From an uncultured Gemmatimonadota bacterium (GTDB lineage: Bacteria > Gemmatimonadota > Gemmatimonadetes > Gemmatimonadales > Gemmatimonadaceae), in assembly GCA_903894655.1 (NCBI GenBank), contig CAITQY010000178.1, positions 1 through 5,448 on the forward strand: a DNA stretch of 5,448 bases. Reading direction: 5' to 3'. The notes under the pieces are model-generated. The model ran no database searches. It saw only the letters and a program-made list of their open reading frames with translations, and was not told the origin of the DNA. This document shows positions 1-4,719 of this stretch, piece after piece; position 1 is the stretch's first letter; each line of letters starts with the position of its first letter. The position numbers and the translations under genes are program-made.

Positions 1-812
1 ACCTCGAGGCTGGCCTCGCGGAGGGCCCGCGACGCCGGCGAAGTTCGTGGCGCCACGAAGCCCATAAGCGCGTAGCCGGCCGGCGTGCAGGCGTCGTGAA
101 TCTCCTGCAGCGGGCCACCCCAGCTCACGGCGTACCCCGAGCGGCTCGCGTCGCGCCAGAAGGGCCGGTCGTACGTCACCACGCATTTCATCGCGTGCCC
201 CATCCAGGTGACCGTGTCGCGGAGCGTGTCGGTCGTCGCGTTCGCCAGCGGTGGCGTGAAAGCGATGTCGCGCGCGACTACACGGGGCGGTGCCGCCACG
301 ATGACGCGCCGTGCCGTGCAGCTAAAACCGTCGCCGTTCAGCACGAGGTCGTCGTCGCGCACGGTGATGGCGCGTACCGCGGCGTCGAGGTGCACCGTGA
401 CGGCAGGCGCCGCGGACTGTGTGGCGAGGAACAGCGCCTGCGTGAGCGCGGCCATACCGCCGGAGACACGGTACGACAGTGCAGCCTGTTCGCGGGCATC
501 GAACGGCTCCGGCGCCCGGCCGTCGCCCGCGTCGTACATCGCCAGTCCGTCGCGGTGCTGCTCGAACACCGACAGCCCGAGCTGCGCGATCAGGGCGCGG
601 ATGTGTTGCTGATGCGGCCAGAACCACGCCGGTCCGAGATCAATCCACGGCGCGTCGGCCCACGGGGCCGCTGGCGTGGTCAGCACGCGGCCGCCAAGCC
701 GCGATCGGGCCTCGAACAGGGTCACGCGCCGATCGGCGGCTGCGAGCTGCCAGGCGGCCGTCAGGCCGGCCACGCCGCCACCGATAATGGCGACATCGGC
801 ATCGTGTGTCAG
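1..812 (-). CDS. FAD-dependent amine oxidase-family oxidoreductase (C-terminus outside window)
   Basis: Likely a flavoprotein of the monoamine oxidase/NAD(P)-binding Rossmann family, which oxidises amines or similar substrates with FAD; the substrate cannot be read from sequence. The 270 visible residues show the FAD-binding core: the strand DVAIIGGGVAG with GxGxxG at residues 11-16, the ribose-binding Glu34 in LFEAR, and the family signature EARSRLGGR at 34-42. Then come DLGPAWFWP at 58-66 and a later KCVVTYDRPFW segment typical of small bacterial amine oxidases. No signal peptide is visible, so it is probably cytoplasmic. The reading frame is open to the left edge; about 100 C-terminal residues are probably missing. 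The start is uncertain. I chose CTG at 812-810, which overlaps the upstream stop as CTGA and has GAAGGG six bases before it. The only normal upstream start is GTG at 923-921, giving 37 extra Arg-rich residues inside the neighbour. It probably shares an mRNA with the zinc-ribbon gene. The family is clear; the specific role is unknown. Confidence 0.85.
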   Translation of the reverse strand, partial: MTHDADVAIIGGGVAGLTAAWQLAAADRRVTLFEARSRLGGRVLTTPAAPWADAPWIDLGPAWFWPHQQHIRALIAQLGLSVFEQHRDGLAMYDAGDGRAPEPFDAREQAALSYRVSGGMAALTQALFLATQSAAPAVTVHLDAAVRAITVRDDDLVLNGDGFSCTARRVIVAAPPRVVARDIAFTPPLANATTDTLRDTVTWMGHAMKCVVTYDRPFWRDASRSGYAVSWGGPLQEIHDACTPAGYALMGFVAPRTSPASRALREASLE

Positions 813-1711
813 CGATCGCCCTTCGCGATCCGCGTGGCCTGTTCGATGTCGGCGGCGTGCATCTCGTATTCGGGCAGCTTCTTCTTCAGCTCGGCGTCGC
901 GCGAGGCGAGGAAGGTGGCCCACGTCTTCTTTGCACCGGCGTTGTTGCCTTGCAGCGTGGCCGTGCGTGCCGACAGGGAGAGCCCAAGGAGATGGGTGGG
1001 AGCCTGCCGCAGGATGCTGTCGGCTTGCGCGGCGGCGATCTCAAAGTTCTTCGTTTCGGAGGCGACGCGACCGTAGTCGTAGCGGGCGTCGGTGTCCATC
1101 TCGGCGCCGAGCGCTTCGAAGCTCGCCAGCGCCATCGGCGCGAAGAAGTCGGCGCTGTCCGCCTTCCCCTCTTCGACGTAGCGCATAATGCGGTCGTAGA
1201 GTCGTCCCGCGCGCTCACGCGGCGACATGTTCGAGATGTCCGGCGGACGACCGCCCGACGCCGTCACACCGCCGCCACCAGCGGCGAACGGTGCCATCTC
1301 CGCGGGGAGGCTCGCCGTGGCCGACGCAGTCAGGTCGGCCGAACCAGCCGGCGGCGCATCGCGGAAGGCGACGTACGCGACGATGGCGGCCAGCACGGTG
1401 GCCGCGGCAATCCACGGCGCCAAGGTCGCCGTGCGCATTGCACCGGACGCGCCGGTGGTGCGTGACGCACTCGCGGAGGCGCCGGGTAGCGCGTTCGACG
1501 ACCGCGCACCGGTCACGCCCACTGACGCGGCTGCAGGCGCACCGGCGGCTGCGCCGCACTCGTTGCAGAATCGGGCGCCGGCGATCAGCCGGTTTCCACA
1601 GGCGCGACAGCTCGGAGCGGCGAGTGACGTTCCGCATTCACTGCAGAACTTCCCGGTGGCGCGAGCGCCGCACGATGGACACGACGTTGGCGCGTTGTTC
1701 GATGCGGTCAT
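809..1711 (-). CDS. Double zinc-ribbon, membrane-anchored protein with helical C-terminal domain
   Basis: A 300-residue protein of unknown function. The N-terminus carries two zinc ribbons of the double-zinc-ribbon type: Cys11, Cys14, Cys23 and Cys26 (CPSC...CSEC), then Cys35, Cys38, Cys49 and Cys52 (CRAC...CNEC). An Ala/Ser/Gly-rich linker runs from about 54 to 95. One hydrophobic segment at about 97-116 is followed by an Ala/Gly/Pro-rich stretch. From about 158 (PDISNMSPRER) to the end it is charged and helical, with an alternating pattern reminiscent of TPR helices (for example FEIAAAQADSILRQAP). By topology rules the zinc ribbons should face the cytoplasm and the helical domain the periplasm. 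I chose ATG at 1711-1709; an in-frame GTG at 1747-1745 would add 12 residues but overlaps the probable -10 box TACAAT, so it may not be transcribed. The stop overlaps the start of the amine oxidase-like gene, suggesting co-transcription. I recall similar proteins as common in Gemmatimonadota; this is memory, not a search. Confidence 0.85.
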   Translation of the reverse strand: MTASNNAPTSCPSCGARATGKFCSECGTSLAAPSCRACGNRLIAGARFCNECGAAAGAPAAASVGVTGARSSNALPGASASASRTTGASGAMRTATLAPWIAAATVLAAIVAYVAFRDAPPAGSADLTASATASLPAEMAPFAAGGGGVTASGGRPPDISNMSPRERAGRLYDRIMRYVEEGKADSADFFAPMALASFEALGAEMDTDARYDYGRVASETKNFEIAAAQADSILRQAPTHLLGLSLSARTATLQGNNAGAKKTWATFLASRDAELKKKLPEYEMHAADIEQATRIAKGDR

Positions 1712-1738
1712 ACCTGTAAGGTGTGCTGGTCGGGCCGC

Positions 1739-1744
1739 ATTGTA
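1739..1744 (-). promoter_or_regulatory. Candidate -10 box for the leftward zinc-ribbon/oxidase unit
   Basis: On the minus strand the bases read TACAAT, a 5/6 match to TATAAT, placed about 28 bases before the preferred ATG at 1711. No convincing -35 box lies 16-18 bases upstream (the best is AATAGG), so the call rests on the -10 and position alone. If used, transcription would begin near 1732 and the leader would be about 20 bases, which supports the ATG over the upstream GTG. Confidence 0.35.
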
Positions 1745-1803
1745 CACCCACCGGCGTGCGCCCTATTCGTGATCCGGCGCACAGTGCAGCGCCAACGCCA
1801 TGC

Positions 1804-1825
1804 GTTCATGCTGGGTTCATGCCGT
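1804..1825 (+). repeat. Direct repeat GTTCATGC with 11-bp period, possible operator
   Basis: GTTCATGC occurs exactly at 1804-1811 and again at 1815-1822, so the two copies lie one helical turn apart on the same DNA face. Tandem 11-bp units are the usual binding arrangement for OmpR/PhoB-family response regulators, and GTTCA is close to the repeat unit described for actinobacterial PhoP boxes. It sits about 22 bp upstream of the candidate -35 box of the ccm promoter, in the divergent intergenic region, so it could act on either unit. A chance match of this length is possible. No regulator gene is in the window. Confidence 0.35.
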
Positions 1826-1844
1826 GACGCCACGATTCCTCTCG

Positions 1845-1873
1845 TAGACAGGGCGAGCCATAGGCTCTAGACT
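1845..1873 (+). promoter_or_regulatory. Candidate sigma-70-type promoter of the ccm operon
   Basis: A -35 element TAGACA (1845-1850, 5/6 to TTGACA) and a -10 element TAGACT (1868-1873, 4/6 to TATAAT) are separated by exactly 17 bp. Transcription would begin near 1880, giving a leader of about 39 bases before the TTG start of ccmA. It is the best-spaced pair I found in the intergenic region, and it lies downstream of the GTTCATGC direct repeat. Confidence 0.5.
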
Positions 1874-1910
1874 CAACGTAGCACGGCCCCGAGTGCTCCC
1901 TCCTTCGTTC

Positions 1911-1914
1911 AGGA
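1911..1914 (+). promoter_or_regulatory. Weak ribosome binding site AGGA for ccmA, possibly paired with upstream TCCT
   Basis: AGGA lies four bases before the TTG start at 1919, a short spacing. The preceding bases contain CCTCCTT (1899-1905), and TCCT at 1901-1904 can pair with AGGA at 1911-1914 around a six-base loop. The helix is only 4 bp, so any sequestering effect would be weak. This site and the lack of other in-frame starts after the TAG at 1868-1870 decide the ccmA start. Confidence 0.4.
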
Positions 1915-1918
1915 CCCG

Positions 1919-2623
1919 TTGCCCGACTTCCCTGCCGTCTCGTTGCGCGACGTAGCACACCGGTACGGTCGCCGCTGGGCGGTCCGTGGTGTGTCGCTGA
2001 CGGTCGCTCGCGGCGAAGTGTTGGCCATCATCGGGCACAATGGCAGCGGGAAGAGCACCCTCCTGCGCATCGTAGCGACGGCGCTGCGTGCCACGCGCGG
2101 TTCCGGTCACGTATGGGGTGCCGACTTGATTCGTGACGCGGTGGCGATTCGGCAGATGGTATCGTTGCTCTCCACCGATCCCGGCGTCTACGGCGACCTG
2201 ACCGCACTGGAGAATCTGCGCTTCTCGGCCGAGATGCTGGGCGTCGATGGTGATCGTCGCCTCTTGCAGGGTGCGCTCGATCGCGTTGGCCTGGGCGCCG
2301 AAGGTGATGAGCGCGCTCGCAACATGTCGTCGGGCATGCAGTGGCGCCTGTCGATTGCGCGGTTACTGCTGCGGGAGCCGCGCGTGCTCCTGCTCGACGA
2401 ACCGTTCAATTCGCTGGATCAGGATGGCGCGGCGTTGGTGAACACGCTTATCCACGAGACCCGGGAACGTGGCGGAAGCGTCCTGCTGGTAGCCCATGAT
2501 ATTTCACGTGCCACGGCGGGTCCGGATCGTACAGTCGAAATGCATGACGGCATGCTGGAGGACGCGATGTCGGCGGTGATGCCGGATGTCGAGCGTGCCG
2601 TTCTTCCCCGGCTGGGCGCGTGA
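1919..2623 (+). CDS. ccmA: Haem exporter / holo-CcmE release ABC ATPase CcmA
   Basis: The cytoplasmic ATPase of the CcmAB transporter in cytochrome c maturation System I; ATP hydrolysis is known to drive release of holo-CcmE from the CcmC-CcmD complex. The 234-residue product shows Walker A GHNGSGKST at 39-47, Walker B VLLLDEP at 156-162 with catalytic Glu161, D-loop SLD at 165-167 and switch His193. LTALENLRF at 94-102 is shared with other CcmA proteins. Two motifs are unusual. The Q-loop reads STDPG, putting Asp87 where Gln is usual, and the ABC signature reads NMSSGMQ (135-141) instead of LSGGQ/LSAGQ. The start is TTG at 1919; an in-frame TAG lies at 1868-1870 and no ATG or GTG occurs between. 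Length is slightly above E. coli CcmA, mostly from a longer C-terminal tail. Its stop overlaps ccmB by four bases. Identification as CcmA rather than a generic ABC ATPase rests largely on the following ccmB, ccmC, ccmD and ccmE. Confidence 0.93.
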   Translation: MPDFPAVSLRDVAHRYGRRWAVRGVSLTVARGEVLAIIGHNGSGKSTLLRIVATALRATRGSGHVWGADLIRDAVAIRQMVSLLSTDPGVYGDLTALENLRFSAEMLGVDGDRRLLQGALDRVGLGAEGDERARNMSSGMQWRLSIARLLLREPRVLLLDEPFNSLDQDGAALVNTLIHETRERGGSVLLVAHDISRATAGPDRTVEMHDGMLEDAMSAVMPDVERAVLPRLGA

Positions 2624-3300
2624 GCGTCGCTTGGCGGCGAGTCCGCGCCGTGGCCTGGAAAGACCTGACCGCGGAGCGGCGCACCAAGGCCAACTTCAAC
2701 GCGGTCGTGGCCATGGCGGCGATGATCCTGCTGCTCTTCGGTTTTGCGCTGGGGCCGGATGCCGAGGCGCTGCGGAACGCGGCGGCGGGTGTGCTGTGGC
2801 TCACGATTCTGTTCAGCGGGGTACTGGCCTTCAACCGCTCGTACCAGCTCGAGTTGGAGGCGGGAGCGCTCGAGCAGTTGCTGCTGTATCCTGGTGAACG
2901 TTGGACGATCTATGTGGGGAAGTTGCTGGCGAACCTCACCTTCGTATTTCTGATGGAAGGCATTGCCTTGCCACTCACGGGCGTGCTCTATCACGTGGCG
3001 TTTCCCGAGCAATGGCTCGCGGTCCTCGGCGTGCTGGTGCTGGGCACGATCGGATTCGTGTCGCTCGGCACCCTGTACGCGGCCATGGCGAGCCGGAGCC
3101 GCTCGCGCGAAGTGTTGTTGCCGTTGCTGCTGTTTCCGATGCTCGTGCCCGTCCTGATCGCTGCCAGCGGTGCGACTGCCGCTCTGCTGGTCGGCGATAT
3201 CATGGGTGATAGCGCCGCCTGGATCCGCCTGCTCGCGGTGTTCGACGTGATTTTCCTGATCGGATCGACTTGGGCGTTTCCTTTCGTCATCGAAGGATGA
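2620..3300 (+). CDS. ccmB: Haem exporter permease subunit CcmB
   Basis: The inner-membrane subunit that partners CcmA in the System I ABC complex. The 226-residue product is the normal family length and shows six hydrophobic segments at about 28-44, 54-71, 100-124, 131-155, 165-190 and 201-224. Family features include an N-terminal cytoplasmic WKDLTAERR segment, the FNRSYQLELEAGALEQLL stretch after the second helix, and the cytoplasmic loop SRSRSREVLLPLLLFP between helices four and five, which precedes the Pro-rich fifth helix. The start is GTG at 2620-2622, overlapping the ccmA stop as GTGA. No strong Shine-Dalgarno sequence precedes it, so translation probably depends on coupling to ccmA. 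The stop overlaps ccmC. Nothing appears broken or unusual. Confidence 0.95.
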   Translation: MSVAWRRVRAVAWKDLTAERRTKANFNAVVAMAAMILLLFGFALGPDAEALRNAAAGVLWLTILFSGVLAFNRSYQLELEAGALEQLLLYPGERWTIYVGKLLANLTFVFLMEGIALPLTGVLYHVAFPEQWLAVLGVLVLGTIGFVSLGTLYAAMASRSRSREVLLPLLLFPMLVPVLIAASGATAALLVGDIMGDSAAWIRLLAVFDVIFLIGSTWAFPFVIEG

Positions 3301-4025
3301 ACCATCTGGCCATGACTTCACGGACCATCGAACTCACCCCACGCGCGACGTGGTTGACCGTCCTGACCTGGTTGGCGCCGGTCTTCCTCGTCATCACGCA
3401 GGCCTACTTCATCATGGCCTCGGCCCCCGATCGCGATATGGGGCATCTGCAGAAGATCATGTACGTGCATGTGCCGGCGGCGTGGAACGCCTTTCTCGCG
3501 TTCCTGTTCGTCTTTATTCAAAGCGTCCGGTATCTCGCCACGCGCGATGAACGGGCCGACTTGTTGGCGGCGGCCGGTGCCGAGGTCGGCGCCGTGCTGA
3601 CGGGGCTCACGCTGGTGCTTGGTTCGATTTGGGGTCGACCGACCTGGGGCGTGTGGTGGACCTGGGATGCGCGGCTCACGTCGACCGCCGTGCTGTTTCT
3701 GGTGTACGTAGGTTATCTCGCGCTGCGCGGGCTCACCGATGATCCCGAGCGTCGGGCCCGTTGGAGTGCGGCGGTTGGCATTCTTGGTGCGCTGAACGTG
3801 CCCATCGTGTACATGTCGGTGAAGTGGTGGCGTACGCTGCATCAGATGCAGTCGACGCCGAGTACGGTGGATCCGACGTATGCGTGGGGGCTGCGACTGA
3901 ATGCGATCGCGTTTCTGCTGGTGTTGATCGTCTTCATCGCGTACCGCCATCGCGGACTCGTGGCCGAGTTCGTGCTGGAGCGGCAGTTCGACGAGGCTGC
4001 ACTTGCCCGGAGGGCACAGCGATGA
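3297..4025 (+). CDS. ccmC: Haem-handling membrane protein CcmC
   Basis: CcmC holds haem at the periplasmic face and loads it onto CcmE; it belongs to the haem-handling protein family with a tryptophan-rich WWD domain. The 242-residue product has about six membrane segments. The WWD domain WGRPTWGVWWTWDARLTS lies at 112-129. It is flanked by the two expected haem-ligand histidines, His58 (MYVHVPAAW) and His182 (WWRTLHQ), which correspond to His60 and His184 of E. coli CcmC. All key residues are present. I chose ATG at 3297-3299, which overlaps the ccmB stop as ATGA. GAAGG abuts it directly, too close for a good ribosome site, so ATG at 3312 (five residues shorter) is an alternative. The C-terminal tail is rich in Arg and Ala and probably cytoplasmic. 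Its stop overlaps ccmD. Confidence 0.96.
   Translation: MNHLAMTSRTIELTPRATWLTVLTWLAPVFLVITQAYFIMASAPDRDMGHLQKIMYVHVPAAWNAFLAFLFVFIQSVRYLATRDERADLLAAAGAEVGAVLTGLTLVLGSIWGRPTWGVWWTWDARLTSTAVLFLVYVGYLALRGLTDDPERRARWSAAVGILGALNVPIVYMSVKWWRTLHQMQSTPSTVDPTYAWGLRLNAIAFLLVLIVFIAYRHRGLVAEFVLERQFDEAALARRAQR
4009..4014 (+). promoter_or_regulatory. Strong ribosome binding site for ccmD
   Basis: GGAGGG inside the last codons of ccmC lies seven bases before the ccmD ATG at 4022. It is the only strong Shine-Dalgarno match at any junction in the operon. It supports this start for the very small ccmD gene and suggests ccmD can recruit ribosomes independently of coupling. Confidence 0.65.
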
Positions 4026-4171
4026 ACGGTATGGTCGTGAATTCCTGGCCGTACGTGATCGGCGCGTTTGCCGTCACGTGGGTCGTGTTGATCGGATATA
4101 GCATTCGTCTCGCGCAATTGGCGCGACTCACCCGTGCGCTGTCGGCGCCCCCTGCTTCTGGTACCAAGTGA
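4022..4171 (+). CDS. ccmD: Haem exporter accessory protein CcmD
   Basis: CcmD is a tiny single-span membrane protein that helps holo-CcmE leave CcmC in a CcmAB-dependent step. This 49-residue product fits the family size. It has a short N-terminus, one hydrophobic helix at about 9-28 (starting SWPYVIGAFAVTW), then a basic, amphipathic cytoplasmic tail containing RLAQLARLTR at 29-38. This is the usual N-out/C-in layout. Sequence conservation in the family is low; the call rests on size, topology and position between ccmC and ccmE. The ATG at 4022 overlaps the ccmC stop as ATGA and has a strong ribosome binding site. Downstream it runs directly into ccmE through the GTGATG junction. Confidence 0.9.
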   Translation: MNGMVVNSWPYVIGAFAVTWVVLIGYSIRLAQLARLTRALSAPPASGTK

Positions 4172-4719
4172 TGAGCGATTCCACGAACGAGCCCACGAGC
4201 GATTCGACGAGCGATTCCACGAACGCGTCGATGAACGACGCCGCTTCGAGTGCGCCGCGCTACACGCCGTCGCCGTCTCGCAAGCCCATGGCCATTGCCG
4301 CCATCGTGGTGCTGGTCGGTGCCTTCGGCTACCTCGCGTACGGCGGCGTGGAGGAGAATCTGGTGTATTTCCTCACGCCGAATGAGTTGGTGGCGAAGGG
4401 CGCGAAGGCCGTCGGCCGACCGGTGCGTCTCGGGGGGCAGGTGGTACCCGGCTCGGTGCAGTGGAACGCCAACGCGTTGGACCTGCGCTTCCGCGTCACC
4501 GACGGGTCGCGTGAAGTCATGGTGCATTCGTCCGGGGCGCCGCCGCAGATGTTCCGCGCCGGCATCGGCGTAGTGGTCGAGGGCAAGTACACGCGGGCTG
4601 GTGTGTTCGAATCGCACAGTCTGATGGTGAAACATTCCAACGAGTACCGCGCACCCGTGGCCGGTGAGACGCATCCGGATCGGCTCGACAAGACGCTGAT
4701 CCGGAGTTCCGGCGCGTGA
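4171..4719 (+). CDS. ccmE: Cytochrome c-type biogenesis haem chaperone CcmE
   Basis: CcmE is a membrane-anchored periplasmic chaperone that binds haem covalently through one histidine and hands it to CcmF. The 182-residue product has a cytoplasmic N-terminal tail at 1-39, a membrane anchor at about 40-58, and the family's beta-barrel domain, seen in VRLGGQVVPGSVQ (85-97) and FRAGIGVVVEGKY (128-140). The haem-binding His155 lies in VKHSNEY, giving the bacterial HxxxY motif with Tyr159, so this is the classical form and not the Cys variant. The tail is unusual: it is long, rich in Ser, Asp, Thr and Asn, and made of four-residue repeats (SDST-NEPT-SDST-SDST). E. coli CcmE begins almost directly with a basic stretch and its membrane anchor. 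I chose ATG at 4171; the adjacent in-frame GTG at 4168 is equally possible. The gene overlaps both neighbours by one or a few bases. Confidence 0.95.
   Translation: MSDSTNEPTSDSTSDSTNASMNDAASSAPRYTPSPSRKPMAIAAIVVLVGAFGYLAYGGVEENLVYFLTPNELVAKGAKAVGRPVRLGGQVVPGSVQWNANALDLRFRVTDGSREVMVHSSGAPPQMFRAGIGVVVEGKYTRAGVFESHSLMVKHSNEYRAPVAGETHPDRLDKTLIRSSGA
4174..4225 (+). repeat. 12-bp tandem repeat encoding SDST units at the start of ccmE
   Basis: The unit AGCGATTCcACG occurs at 4174-4185, 4198-4209 (with g for c) and 4210-4221. The unit at 4186-4197 is degenerate and encodes NEPT. The longer 16-base string AGCGATTCCACGAACG is perfectly repeated at 4174-4189 and 4210-4225. The period keeps the frame, so slippage would add or remove four residues without breaking ccmE. 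Confidence 0.85.

Noticed and set aside
96..1076. Long plus-strand open frame opposite the amine oxidase-like and zinc-ribbon genes
   Set aside because: The product is Arg/His-rich with no recognisable motif, while the minus-strand frames carry clear FAD and zinc-ribbon signatures. Long antisense frames are expected in GC-rich DNA with strong third-position bias.
1745..1747. GTG as the start of the zinc-ribbon protein
   Set aside because: It lies next to the TACAAT -10 candidate, probably upstream of the transcript start, and the 12 extra residues add no recognisable feature. Kept only as an alternative.
1776..1793. Inverted repeat GGCGC-N8-GCGCC with the inner palindrome GCACAGTGC, between the divergent genes
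   Set aside because: Only a 5-bp outer stem in GC-rich DNA, with mismatches between inner and outer arms and no T-run. It could be an operator but is too short to call, and it is not a convincing terminator.
2419..3321. 300-codon minus-strand open frame opposite ccmB and the end of ccmA
   Set aside because: Gln/His/Arg-rich composition typical of an antisense shadow; ccmA and ccmB on the plus strand fully explain the region.
3318..3950. 210-codon minus-strand open frame opposite ccmC
   Set aside because: Same shadow composition, and the plus strand encodes an intact WWD-domain CcmC with its conserved histidines.
4134..4385. Plus-strand frame with HERFDERF-like repeats overlapping the start of ccmE
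   Set aside because: The pattern is the 12-bp ccmE repeat read in another frame; ccmE itself is intact and conserved in the real frame.
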